64,000 nucleotides of DNA from Phycisphaerae bacterium (GTDB taxonomy: Bacteria; Planctomycetota; Phycisphaerae; Phycisphaerales; UBA1924): contig BJHL01000010.1 of NCBI GenBank assembly GCA_014192545.1, positions 1 through 64,000 of the forward strand, written 5' to 3'. A program made the position numbers and the translations under genes. The notes beneath the pieces were generated by a model, which saw only the letters and a list, made by a program, of their open reading frames with translations, was not told where the DNA came from and made no database searches. Below, piece by piece: positions 48,592-57,683 of this stretch. Numbering within the stretch: position 1 is the first letter of the stretch; each line of letters starts with the position of its first letter.

Positions 48592-50502
48592 ATGATCAAC
48601 CTCCGTCCCACGATCGCCCTCACCCTCTGCGTCGGCACCGTCCTTTCGCTCGCCGCTTGCGACGAATCCCCCTCCGCCCGTGCCATCAAAGACGCCGCCA
48701 ACCAGGTGCAAGCCTCGGGCATCAACTCCGACTCCGCCACCAACCTCGCTGCCGACGCCAAAAAGGCCACCAGTGGCCTGGGCCAAATCGCCCAAGGCGA
48801 AGGCGGCGAGTCCCTCAGCGCAGTCCTGCTCACCGCCCAAGCTGACCTCGCCCAAGCCGAGTCCGAAGCCAGCAAAATTCCCGAAGCCGAAGGCCTCATC
48901 CGCCGCAACCTCGCCCTCCTCACTGAGCGCACCAGCCAATGGGCCAACTTCAACGCAGTCGGCACCGCCGCGGCCGGCTTTGACCCCAGCCGCGACATGT
49001 CCTCCTTCGAAGCCCAGAAGCGCGACCGCCAAAAAGACCTCGCCGAGTGGACCGCCAAGCGCGACCAGCTTCAAGCCCAGCTCACCGACCTCGAGTCGCG
49101 CAGCACAACCGAAATCGAAGCCAGCAAAGGCTTCTTCAAGCAAGCCAGTGATCTCATGCAGCGCGTCAGCAGCGTGAGCGCTCGCGACGGTGTGCCGCTC
49201 GTCGAGCAAGCCGCGGCGCTCCGCAAGCAAGGCGACATGCGCCGCCTCGCAGGCGAACAACTCCAGGCCGAAATCGACGCCGTGCGCCCCGCCCTCGCCG
49301 AAGCCAGCGTCATGGCCAACCAGTTCAATAGCCAAATCACCGCCCTCAACACCGCCGTGGGCGAACTCAACACGCGCAAGGCCGAAAGCCAATCAACCAA
49401 CACACAAGCCCAGGCCGACGCCGGCCGCATCGCGGGCGAAATCGACACCCTCGTCGCAGAACTCATGAAGGCTCACGACGAAACCTATCTCCCCGCCTTC
49501 ACCAAAGCCACCAGCGGCTTTACCAAAGTCGTCACCGGCGCACGCAAGGCCCAGACCGACCAACCCAGCGGCACCGCCGCCAGCGCAGGCCGCGTCACCG
49601 CTGGCTCCGCTCAGCTCTCCCTCGCAGGCCTCCACTACGGCCGCGCCCAGCTCCTCGATGGCATGATCGGCACCCTCCGCGTCCTCAGCAACTCCAGCCC
49701 CGCCCTGCCGCAAAAAGCTGATTACGAAAGCCGCATCACCGCACTCACCGAACTCCTCAAGACCAGCGTCGAAGAATCCAGCAAAGCCCTGCAAGATGCG
49801 CAAAACAGCATGAACGGCGTGCAAGGCGCCAACCGCGAACGCATGCAGCAACTCAGCGAACTTGTCGGCAAGCTCGACAAAGTCGTCAAGGGCGAAGCTC
49901 TCGACCTCTCAGGCAAAGCCCCGCCGCCCAAGCTCGATGCGGACGGCGTGCCGGTCGCTGCCAAGCAACTCATCGGCAAGATGATCCAACTCGCCAAGGA
50001 CAAGGACTACGCCGGTTCAGCCGCGCTGATGCACTCGGCTACAGAAGACGGCAAGAAGATGATCGCCGCGCAAGCCAAAGTGAGCGAAGCGATGGCCAAG
50101 TTCGACAGCGCACTCAAAGCCAAGTTCAACGAAGACCTTGCCGCTGCCCTCGAGAAAACGCCCCAAGGCGCGATGATGGGCCAGATGCTCAAGGCAGGCG
50201 ACATGAGCGCGATGGACCCCGCATCCGTCACCTACGCCATGCGAGGCGACACCGTCATGGTCAGCCTCCCCGGCTCGCCCATGCCGATGGAAGTCACGCA
50301 AGTCGAAGGCGAATGGAAAATGTCCCTGGGCCAAGCCGAAGCCATGGCCAGCATGATGCTCCCCATGATGGACAAGATGAGCACCAGCGCCGACGAACTC
50401 GCGGGTAAAGTCGAAGCCGGCGAATTCGCTGATTCCGCCGCCGCTGCCAACGCATTCCTCAAAGCAATCATGGCAGGCATGCCCGGCATGGGCGGCGGCT
50501 GA
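48592..50502 (+). CDS. Large coiled-coil lipoprotein
   Basis: A 636-aa predicted lipoprotein: the signal peptide ends in LSLAAC (Cys at about residue 23), a good lipobox. Residues ~30-450 are Ala/Glu/Gln-rich, helical and coiled-coil-like (RDRQKDLAEWTAKRDQLQAQ, GDMRRLAGEQLQAEIDAVRP). From about 460 the sequence is a more compact Met-rich domain (AALMHSATEDGKKMIAAQAK; SLPGSPMPMEVTQVEGEWKM). I do not recognise a family. An envelope-spanning or periplasmic structural role is possible but unproven. A terminator follows. Confidence 0.75.
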   Translation: MINLRPTIALTLCVGTVLSLAACDESPSARAIKDAANQVQASGINSDSATNLAADAKKATSGLGQIAQGEGGESLSAVLLTAQADLAQAESEASKIPEAEGLIRRNLALLTERTSQWANFNAVGTAAAGFDPSRDMSSFEAQKRDRQKDLAEWTAKRDQLQAQLTDLESRSTTEIEASKGFFKQASDLMQRVSSVSARDGVPLVEQAAALRKQGDMRRLAGEQLQAEIDAVRPALAEASVMANQFNSQITALNTAVGELNTRKAESQSTNTQAQADAGRIAGEIDTLVAELMKAHDETYLPAFTKATSGFTKVVTGARKAQTDQPSGTAASAGRVTAGSAQLSLAGLHYGRAQLLDGMIGTLRVLSNSSPALPQKADYESRITALTELLKTSVEESSKALQDAQNSMNGVQGANRERMQQLSELVGKLDKVVKGEALDLSGKAPPPKLDADGVPVAAKQLIGKMIQLAKDKDYAGSAALMHSATEDGKKMIAAQAKVSEAMAKFDSALKAKFNEDLAAALEKTPQGAMMGQMLKAGDMSAMDPASVTYAMRGDTVMVSLPGSPMPMEVTQVEGEWKMSLGQAEAMASMMLPMMDKMSTSADELAGKVEAGEFADSAAAANAFLKAIMAGMPGMGGG

Positions 50503-50561
50503 GTTCCTCGTCTGGCGAGTTCGTCGTCTCTCGAAGCTGACAAATCAAAAATCTGCATCCC

Positions 50562-50604
50562 AGTGACCGCGGTTGTGCGCCAACTTGCGGTCACTCTTCT
50601 TTTT
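50562..50604 (+). terminator. Intrinsic terminator after the lipoprotein gene
   Basis: AGTGACCGC and GCGGTCACT form a perfect 9-bp stem, with an inner GTTG/CAAC pair, followed by CTTCTTTTTG. Confidence 0.8.
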
Positions 50605-50656
50605 GCCCCTTCCCTTCGCACCACTTTTCCCGTATACATATGCATGTCTTTGGTGC

Positions 50657-50675
50657 CCCGCGTTTGTAACGCGGG
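50657..50675 (+). other. Leader hairpin before the 50751 reading frame
   Basis: CCCGCGTT-TGT-AACGCGGG, a perfect 8-bp stem with a 3-nt loop, lies about 75 nt before the ATG at 50751. It is in the likely 5' leader of that gene. Confidence 0.4.
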
Positions 50676-50750
50676 CTGCCGCTTCTACATCTTCTACACC
50701 TGCTTGGCTCAAAGTTTCGTCACACATCTGTTTCAACCGGGAGGGGAATC

Positions 50751-51038
50751 ATGCAACTGAATTCATACGACAACGACCTGCTCGCACTCTTTCTCAAACA
50801 CAACGGCGACTGCTCAGTCGTCGCCTACGAGCGCGACCTCACGTTCTGGCAAATCTTTCACTGGAGCCGCCAGCCGCATATTGCGCAAGCAATCAGCGAT
50901 GCCAAAACACTGTCGCAAGCAAACGCACAAGCTTTCGTACAAGCCGCCGCGTGCAAACCCGCGCAATCGCAACCAGCGGCCAAACCCGCGCGCCACGCGT
51001 TAGCCCGCCGCCCGCGCCATGTTTCGCTACACTCGCGC
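50751..51038 (+). CDS. Small HTH-like reading frame, in frame with the next gene
   Basis: ATG 50751 has the strongest ribosome binding site of the region (GGGAGGGG). About 55 ordered residues follow (MQLNSYDNDLLALFLKHNGD; FWQIFHWSRQPHIAQAI), recalling the small helix-turn-helix pattern of phage terminase or resolvase-type domains, then ~40 Ala/Gln/Arg-rich residues. There is no stop: the frame continues into the amidohydrolase-like gene, whose signal peptide starts at 51039. It is either a genuine N-terminal extension giving 512 aa, or a separate small gene that lost its stop. The function is unknown. Confidence 0.45.
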
Positions 51039-52289
51039 ATGCACCTTCGCCTCAGCGCATTTGCGCTTCTGCTCGCTGCGTCATCCGCGCTCGCTCAAGT
51101 CGCCGTCAAAGCCGGCACGCTCTACACCATGGCCGGTGAGCCGCAGAAAAACGTGGTCGTCGTTATGGAGGGCGGCAAAATCGCCGCCATTGGCCCCGCC
51201 GCAACCACGAAAATCCCCGAAGGCTACGAAGTGCTCGAAGCACCCATCGTCACGCCGGGACTCATCGACGCACGCTGCACCGTTGGCGTCAGCGGCATCG
51301 CAAATCAAAAACAAGACCAGGACCAACTCGAAACCAGCGCGCCCATGCAGCCCGAGCTGCGCGCAATCGACGCCTACAACCCGCTCGACCCGCTCGTCGC
51401 ATACCTGCGCAGCTACGGCATCACCACTGTCAACACAGGCCACGCGCCAGGTGAACTCATCAGCGGCCAAACCGCGATCTTCAAAACCGCAGGCAACACC
51501 GTGGAAGAATCGGTCGTCGTGAGCGAAGCCATGGTCGCCGCGACCATCGGCCCCGGTGCAAATCGCCCCGGCGGCGCACCCGGCACGCGCGCAAAAACAA
51601 TCGCAATGCTGCGCGATCAACTGCTCAAAGCGCAGGAGTATCAACGCAAACTGACCGAGTTTGTAGACAAACTGCCCACAGAGAACGCCTCTGACGCCAA
51701 ACCAGAAGACAAAAAGCCCCCCACGCGCGACCTGCGACTCGAAACCCTCGTGCGAGTCTTGAAAGGTGAGCTGCCGCTGCTCGTCACCGCGCACCGCTCG
51801 CAAGATATCCAAGCCGTGCTGCGCATCGCCAAAGAGTTCAACATCCGCGTGATCCTCGACGGTGCCGCCGAGAGCTACATGCTGCTGGACGAAATCAAAG
51901 CCGCGAACATCGAGGTGATCGTTCACCCAACCATGGCCCGCGGCTATGGCGAAATGGAAAACAAAAGCGCGGAAACCGCCAAGAAGCTGCAAGACGCCGG
52001 CATTCGCGTCGCCATCCAGGGCGGCTTCGAGGATTACGTCCCCAAAGCCCGCGTGGTCTTGTTCGAGGCAGGCGTCGCCGCAGGCCAAGGCAACATGGGC
52101 ATGCAAAATGCGCTACGCGCCGTGACCATTGACGCCGCGAAGATTCTCCGCATCGACAATCGCGTCGGCAGCGTCGAACTCGGCAAAGACGGCGATCTCG
52201 CGTTGTACGACGGAGACCCGCTCGAATACGCGTCGCACTGCGTGGGTGTTGTGATTGACGGAAAAGTTGTCAGCCGCGACAAGCGATAG
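51039..52289 (+). CDS. Exported amidohydrolase-like protein lacking metal ligands
   Basis: Fold and motifs follow imidazolonepropionase-like amidohydrolases: a signal peptide (MHLRLSAFALLLAASSALAQ), the beta-sandwich lead (VVVMEGGKIAAIGPAATTKI), then IVTPGLIDARCTVGVSG and the C-terminal ILRIDNRVGSVELGKDGDLA. The usual metal-binding HxH after GLIDA is replaced by RCT, and the later LVHAHR and HG sites read LLVTAHRSQDI and ILDGAAESY. It is therefore probably not a classical metal-dependent hydrolase. ATG 51039 gives 416 aa. Its stop abuts that of rodA on the other strand. Confidence 0.8.
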   Translation: MHLRLSAFALLLAASSALAQVAVKAGTLYTMAGEPQKNVVVVMEGGKIAAIGPAATTKIPEGYEVLEAPIVTPGLIDARCTVGVSGIANQKQDQDQLETSAPMQPELRAIDAYNPLDPLVAYLRSYGITTVNTGHAPGELISGQTAIFKTAGNTVEESVVVSEAMVAATIGPGANRPGGAPGTRAKTIAMLRDQLLKAQEYQRKLTEFVDKLPTENASDAKPEDKKPPTRDLRLETLVRVLKGELPLLVTAHRSQDIQAVLRIAKEFNIRVILDGAAESYMLLDEIKAANIEVIVHPTMARGYGEMENKSAETAKKLQDAGIRVAIQGGFEDYVPKARVVLFEAGVAAGQGNMGMQNALRAVTIDAAKILRIDNRVGSVELGKDGDLALYDGDPLEYASHCVGVVIDGKVVSRDKR

Positions 52290-53516
52290 CTATTCGTCAT
52301 CCCAGTTGCGGCCGTACTCAAAGCTCTCGCGCCGCAAGCCCACATTCAGCACAAGCCCCGCGATCAGCCATTGCAAAAGCATGCTGCTGCCGCCGTGACT
52401 CACGTATGGCAGCGTGATGCCGATGATGGGCAAGAGTCCAAGGTTCATTCCCAGGTTGATCATGACCTGCGCGAACAGGAAACCGCACGCGCCCACGCAC
52501 ATGAGCCGGCCAAACGGCTCGTTGCACGCCGCGGCGGTCCATAGCGCGCCGAGCATCCAGAGTGCAAACAGCGCGAGCACGACCACGCCGCCCAGCAAGC
52601 CGAATCGCGTGACGATGGGCGAAAAAACCATGTCGTTGTGACGCTCAGGCAGCGCGTTGAAGCGCTGCAGCGCGCGGGCGTGTTCATCGCTGGTGCCGGC
52701 GATACGACCCGCGCCGATCAATCGCTGTGCCGTGAGGCCCTGCATGTTGATGCCCAGTTCATCGGCCCGGCTGCGCTCGCTGTCTTCGCTGGTCCAGTGT
52801 GAAACCAGACCGACGATGCGTTGCTTTTGGTGCGGCTTGAGCAGCGGATACGCGGCAGGTGCGGCGAGAATGGCGATGGTGATGACGATGACCAGATGCT
52901 TGAGCTTTGCACCAGCGGCGATGAGCACAAAGAAAAGCGCGGGGATGAACAGCAGCGCGGTGCCGAGGTCGGGCTGCAACATGATGAGGCCCACGGGTAT
53001 CGCCGTGATGATGGCGGGCGGCAAGAGGCCCTTCATGGTGCGGTGATTGCGGCGGTATCGCAAGTACCACGCGAGTACGACGATGTACACGAGCTTGACG
53101 AGTTCGCTGGGTTGAAAGTCCATCGGTCCCAGATCGATCCAACTTCGCGCGCCGCCTCGCGGGCGCACGATGCTGCTGGGAATGAACGGGATGAGCAAGA
53201 ACAAAAGCAACACCAGCACGCCCGCCGCGGCGGCCCACGACCAAGGACCAAACTTGCGATAATGCGGCAGCGCGACGATGGCGCATGCGATGCAGCCCGC
53301 GACAACATACAGCACTTGACGCGAGGCGATGGGGCCAAGCGATTTGGTGGGATCGAGCGTTTCGGCAACGTCGATGGCGGCGATGCTGATGATGCTGAGC
53401 AGCAAACTCGCGAGAATGACCAACCACGCCGAGCCGCCACGCGAGAGCAAGTTCACGAACGAGCGCGTGGCTCGAGTGATGGGGTTGGCGGTGGAGTTGG
53501 AATACAGGTAAGACAT
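52290..53516 (-). CDS. rodA: Peptidoglycan glycosyltransferase RodA (SEDS family)
   Basis: RodA polymerises lipid II into glycan strands for cell elongation, together with PBP2. The 408-aa protein has about ten membrane helices. SEDS signatures are SWIDLGPMDFQPSELVKLVY, LIMLQPDLGTALLFIPALFF and, near the C-terminus, GLLPIIGITLPYVSHGGSSM. The alternative FtsW is less likely because the partner 35 nt downstream is a PBP2-type transpeptidase. It is on the minus strand, after mrdA in transcription order. Adjacent micro-repeat at 53517. Confidence 0.92.
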   Translation of the reverse strand: MSYLYSNSTANPITRATRSFVNLLSRGGSAWLVILASLLLSIISIAAIDVAETLDPTKSLGPIASRQVLYVVAGCIACAIVALPHYRKFGPWSWAAAAGVLVLLLFLLIPFIPSSIVRPRGGARSWIDLGPMDFQPSELVKLVYIVVLAWYLRYRRNHRTMKGLLPPAIITAIPVGLIMLQPDLGTALLFIPALFFVLIAAGAKLKHLVIVITIAILAAPAAYPLLKPHQKQRIVGLVSHWTSEDSERSRADELGINMQGLTAQRLIGAGRIAGTSDEHARALQRFNALPERHNDMVFSPIVTRFGLLGGVVVLALFALWMLGALWTAAACNEPFGRLMCVGACGFLFAQVMINLGMNLGLLPIIGITLPYVSHGGSSMLLQWLIAGLVLNVGLRRESFEYGRNWDDE

Positions 53517-53545
53517 GGGGAGCGGAGAACGGGGAGCGGGGTGTT
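53517..53545. repeat. Short G-rich repeat GGGGAGCGG
   Basis: GGGGAGCGG occurs twice (about 53517 and 53531) in the 35-nt gap between rodA and mrdA. It is another micro-repeat with a unit not shared by the other gaps. Confidence 0.4.
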
Positions 53546-53551
53546 TGGTGA

Positions 53552-55969
53552 CTAGTTAGTGAAGTAGCCTTCGATGCTTAAGGCGGTGATGACTTGGTTG
53601 ATGATGGGGCCGCTGACTTTGGCGCCGCTGCCGGCGTATTCCATAATGGTGGCGATGGCATATTGGGGTTTGTCGCGGCCTACGAGGACGACGAACCAGC
53701 TATGGTCGCCTGCGCGGGCGATTGCGCGTTCGGCAGGGCCTTCGCCATCGGGATCGATGAGCAAATCGGACGCTGTTGCGGTGCCGGTTTTGCCCCAGAC
53801 TTTGACGTTGGGTGGTAGCGAGAAAATTGGTTCGCGGCCGAGGTCAACGCCTAGGTGATGGCCTGTGCCGTTGGAGTTGTTGACGGAGTAGTCCAGGCCT
53901 GCGAGTGCTTCGGCGACGGCGGCGGGAGCGAGATTCATCATGTAATCGGGCGGCGTTTGTGCGCCGACGATGAGGCGCGGGGCTTTCCACAGGCCGCCTC
54001 GCGCGATGGTGGCGTACGCGTTGGCGGCGTGCATGGGGGTCCACGTGACGGGGCCTTGGCCGATGCCCATGAGGCGCGCGTCGGAGATCGTGAGTGGGTC
54101 TTTTGCGCCCAGTTGGCCTGAGGCTTCGTAGCCGGCACCCATGCTGAAGGTACTGCGCACGCCGAAGTCGCGATAGACTTTTTCGATGCCTTGCGTGCCC
54201 AGGCGATCACCCATTTCGTAGAAGAAGATGTTGCAACTCACGCCGATGGCTTCGATGGCATTGAGGGCGTGGCCGAACTTCGCACTGTGCGTTGTCCCGA
54301 ATCGTTTGAAGATGAGGCAGCGGAGGATGTTGGGATTGTTTTCGAGGAAGTAGCCGTTGCAGGCGATGCGTTCATCGAGCGTGACTTTGCCTTGCATGTT
54401 GGCTTCGACGAAGATCATGGGCTTGACGATGGAGCCCGGCGGATATTCTGCGGCGATCGTGCGATTGAGGAAAGGCGTGTTGATGGCGTCTTGGTAAATC
54501 GACGCGGGGTTGTCGGCGAGTTGTTGGCGCGAGAATGTTGGCGAACTGACGGACGCGAGCACTTCGCCTGTTGCGATATCGAGCACGACGACCGCGCCGT
54601 TGAGGCGCGTGCCGTGGCTCATGGGCGGGACGCCTTCGCGGTCGGTCGTGAGTGTGCCGTGCCAGGGTTGCACGACGGCGAGGCCGGCTTGCTGGGTGAG
54701 CAGTGCTTGCACGCGGGCTTGCAGCATGATGTCGAGGGTGAGTTGCACGTCGCGGCCTGCTTGCGCATCGAGCATGGTGCGCTCGCCTGTGTCAAGCTGC
54801 ACGCGCGAGAGGCCTCGAAGGCCGCGGAGGACATTTTCTTGCGAAGATTCGACGCCCGCTTCGCCCACGTTGTCGCCTTCGCGATATGCGCCGCGGTCGC
54901 TGCCGTCGGCGGTGAGGGCTTGCTGCGCGAAGGCGGGGAACTGCTGCAGGAACTGGGCGCGGCGGGTGGTATCGCCTGGAATGATGCGATTTTCGCGGGT
55001 TTCGTCGGGGTAAATCTGATCGCGGAGGCGACCAAGCAGGTGACAAGCAACGCCTTCGACGGTGACTTGCAAGGTGCCGGTGCGCAGCGGGGTGGGGAAG
55101 GTTGCGGTGTCGACGTCGATGGTCATGACGTCCATGGGATAGTCGCGCAGGCCACTATCGAGGACGACCAGGCCCGGCATGGCGGGGACGATTTCGACGC
55201 GGTCGCTGGGGAGGCTCCACTTGGCGAAGGACTGTTCGGTGTCGATGTCAGAGCCGGGTTCGAGCAGTTGGAGTTCGACAGTTTGCGAGGCGAGGCTTTG
55301 GCAGGCGAAGCCCACGGCATCGCTCACTTGCTCGGCGATGCGGTGCGGGCGCTTCATTTCGAGGATGGGTTCGCTGGCGGCGCGGCGGAGTTTCTTTTGA
55401 TCGGTTTCGCTGAGCTCGTCGCCTCGCTGGTTGGCGCGGGTGACTTCATCGGTGATGCGGCGGTCGGTGACCATGCGCTGGCGCGACTGGACTTTGCGGG
55501 CGGCGTCCATGGCGCGCTCGGCGAGTTCTTGGCGCGAAATGCCGAGGGTGTCGGCGAGATTTTGCCAGGCGCGTTCTTCGTGCTGTTGATAGATGCGCTC
55601 GACGTGCGCGGTGAGTTCGTCGCGTTCGGCGGGACTCATGTCGCCCCACTTGACGCCTGCGAGGCGGCGGGCGGCGCGCTGGCTTTCGGTTTGCGCCCAC
55701 TTGCCGGCGAGGACGTTGTATTGCACGGCGACGGCGTAACTGGGGCGATCTTGGGCGAGGACGCGGCCTTTGCGATCGAGGATTTTGCCGCGGACGGTGG
55801 AGAGCCACTGCTCGCGCACGAGGCGAGCATCGGCCTGGCGGCGGAGGTCAGAACCTTTGGCGAGCGTGAGAATGCTGAGGCGTGCGGTGAGGGCGCAGAG
55901 GCCCAGGCCAGCAATGGCCGCGAGCAGCAGGAGTCGCTGCGAGGGAGAGGTTTGGAGATTGACGCTCAC
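53552..55969 (-). CDS. mrdA: Penicillin-binding protein 2 (transpeptidase)
   Basis: A class B PBP that cross-links glycan strands made by RodA. From GTG 55969 it has 805 aa: a membrane helix at about 11-32, the RGKILDRKGRVLAQDRPSYA block (60-79), an enlarged dimerisation region with an insertion rich in Arg/Glu (about 95-210), and the transpeptidase domain with SxxK at S513-I-V-K516, SxN at S578-C-N580 and KTG at K727-T-G729. SCNIFFYEMGDRLG is typical of PBP2. GTG 55969 was chosen because the frame upstream to 56077 has no family-like sequence. It is divergent from hflX. Confidence 0.92.
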   Translation of the reverse strand: MSVNLQTSPSQRLLLLAAIAGLGLCALTARLSILTLAKGSDLRRQADARLVREQWLSTVRGKILDRKGRVLAQDRPSYAVAVQYNVLAGKWAQTESQRAARRLAGVKWGDMSPAERDELTAHVERIYQQHEERAWQNLADTLGISRQELAERAMDAARKVQSRQRMVTDRRITDEVTRANQRGDELSETDQKKLRRAASEPILEMKRPHRIAEQVSDAVGFACQSLASQTVELQLLEPGSDIDTEQSFAKWSLPSDRVEIVPAMPGLVVLDSGLRDYPMDVMTIDVDTATFPTPLRTGTLQVTVEGVACHLLGRLRDQIYPDETRENRIIPGDTTRRAQFLQQFPAFAQQALTADGSDRGAYREGDNVGEAGVESSQENVLRGLRGLSRVQLDTGERTMLDAQAGRDVQLTLDIMLQARVQALLTQQAGLAVVQPWHGTLTTDREGVPPMSHGTRLNGAVVVLDIATGEVLASVSSPTFSRQQLADNPASIYQDAINTPFLNRTIAAEYPPGSIVKPMIFVEANMQGKVTLDERIACNGYFLENNPNILRCLIFKRFGTTHSAKFGHALNAIEAIGVSCNIFFYEMGDRLGTQGIEKVYRDFGVRSTFSMGAGYEASGQLGAKDPLTISDARLMGIGQGPVTWTPMHAANAYATIARGGLWKAPRLIVGAQTPPDYMMNLAPAAVAEALAGLDYSVNNSNGTGHHLGVDLGREPIFSLPPNVKVWGKTGTATASDLLIDPDGEGPAERAIARAGDHSWFVVLVGRDKPQYAIATIMEYAGSGAKVSGPIINQVITALSIEGYFTN

Positions 55970-56093
55970 GAGGTTCCACCTCTTGGGTTGTGCGCATCCG
56001 TGCGCAGGTGGACGATGGTATGAAGCGAGGCGATGGAAGTTGGAGCGAGTGTGGAAATATGCGGGGTTTTTGGGCACCTACGATGGTGTACAC

Positions 56094-57557
56094 ATGGCAA
56101 AAGATAGAGAGTCTCTGCAAGTCAAGTCTGAACGGGCGGTGGTGGCGGCGGTGCGGTTGCCTGATTCCACGTTTGATCCGCGTGATCCCTTTGGCGAACT
56201 GCGGTCGCTTGCTGAGCAGGCGGGGGCGGTGGTTGTGGGTGAAGTTTCGCAGCGGCTGGAGAAGCCGGTTGCGGGGACGTACATGGGCAAGGGGAAGGTG
56301 GATGAGCTGAAGGCGATGTGTGAGGAGCTGGAGGCTTCGACGATTATCTTCGATCATGATTTGTCGCCCAGGCAGATTGGGGCGATTGAGAAGGTGACGC
56401 TGCGAAAGGTGATTGATCGCAGCGAATTGATTCTGGATATCTTCGCGAATCGTGCGGCGACGACGGAAGCGAAGCTGCAGGTTGAGCTGGCGCAGCTGGA
56501 ATACACATATCCGCGACTGAAGGCGATGTGGAACCACTTGGAGCGCATCAGCGGCGGCGTGGGCAGTCGCGGGCCTGGTGAAATGCAGCTTGAAATCGAC
56601 CGGCGGCTCGTGAGTGATCGCAAGGTTGCGCTGCGGCGCGAGCTTGAGGGCATTCAGGCTCGGCGGCGGCGCGAGGTGTATGCGCGCAAGCAAGAGCACT
56701 TCACGGTTGGACTTGTTGGTTATACCAACGCGGGCAAGAGCACGTTGTTCAATACGCTGACGGCGGGCGGGGCGTATGCGGATGATCGGCTGTTTGCGAC
56801 GCTGACCACTCGCACGCGCGAGTGGAAACTTTCAACCAGTGAAGGTCAGCAGGCTCTGAGCGTGATGCTTTCGGACACGGTTGGATTTGTGCGGGACATT
56901 CCGACGCACCTGGTCGCGAGTTTCAAGGCGACGCTTGAGGAAGCCACGCACGCGGATGTGCTGCTGATCATGCTGGATGTTTCGGACCCAGCGGCGGAGA
57001 TTCAGTACAACACGGTGCAGCGCGTGCTGGATGAACTGATGGACGAAGTGGCGAAGAGCCAGCACGAGGAAGATCGCACGTGGGAAGCGCCCAAGCGCGT
57101 GCTGCTGCTGAACAAGGTTGATCGGCTGAAGGACAATCGCGAGTTGCTGGTGTGGCAGCAGCGCGTGCCGAGCGCGATTGCGATCTGTGCGTTGCCGCAG
57201 GAAGCGAAAGCGGGCGGCAAGGTGCACGAAAGCAAGCCGCCTATGGGGCAAGTCGAACTGACGGAACTCATTCGCGCGGCGGCGCAGGGGGGCGTGGAGA
57301 CGTTTGATGTGACGGTGCCGCTTGCTGATGCGAAGACGATCAACATGATCGAGCGGCAGGCGGAAGTGGTGTCGCGCGAGTACGCGATGGACGCGACGCC
57401 GCCGACGGTGACGCTGCGGGCCAAGATTGGTCGGCGACAACTGGCGGCGATTCGCAGCGCGGGCGCGACGATAGCGGCCGCGACGCTGGATGGGAAGCAG
57501 GTGAAGCTCGCGGGGCGGCGGAGGAATCCGGATGAGGTGGAGACGTGGGGGCGGTGA
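56094..57557 (+). CDS. hflX: Ribosome-associated GTPase HflX
   Basis: HflX binds the 50S subunit and splits stalled ribosomes in stress. The 487-aa protein has the N-terminal HflX domain (about 10-195, with AGTYMGKGKVDEL, SGGVGSRGPGE) and the G domain: G1 GYTNAGKST at 209-217, G3 DTVGF, G4 NKVD. The C-terminal ~28 residues end in RRRNPDEVETWGR; their coding DNA (57474-57557) is duplicated at 58891-58974. ATG 56094 is chosen; the frame is open from 55770. G-ending codons dominate. Confidence 0.95.
   Translation: MAKDRESLQVKSERAVVAAVRLPDSTFDPRDPFGELRSLAEQAGAVVVGEVSQRLEKPVAGTYMGKGKVDELKAMCEELEASTIIFDHDLSPRQIGAIEKVTLRKVIDRSELILDIFANRAATTEAKLQVELAQLEYTYPRLKAMWNHLERISGGVGSRGPGEMQLEIDRRLVSDRKVALRRELEGIQARRRREVYARKQEHFTVGLVGYTNAGKSTLFNTLTAGGAYADDRLFATLTTRTREWKLSTSEGQQALSVMLSDTVGFVRDIPTHLVASFKATLEEATHADVLLIMLDVSDPAAEIQYNTVQRVLDELMDEVAKSQHEEDRTWEAPKRVLLLNKVDRLKDNRELLVWQQRVPSAIAICALPQEAKAGGKVHESKPPMGQVELTELIRAAAQGGVETFDVTVPLADAKTINMIERQAEVVSREYAMDATPPTVTLRAKIGRRQLAAIRSAGATIAAATLDGKQVKLAGRRRNPDEVETWGR
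57474..57557 (+). repeat. hflX 3' end, direct repeat copy 1
   Basis: The last 84 nt of hflX including the stop codon. It matches 58891-58974 at 77 of 84 positions with no gaps, in the same reading frame. Confidence 0.85.
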
Positions 57558-57683
57558 GGGGGTGGTTGTCTCGCGCGTTGAGGCTTGGCGTCAAACGTGA
57601 CGGCGCATCGGTTTGATTGACGCACACGTTGATGTACGCGTGAACTTGTGCTGTCCTCATCGCGACGTGGTACACTCGTCCCC

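Noticed and set aside
57640..57683. TTGTGC / TACACT promoter-like pair before the methyltransferase
   Set aside because: The spacer is 19 nt and the match is poor; not worth a feature.
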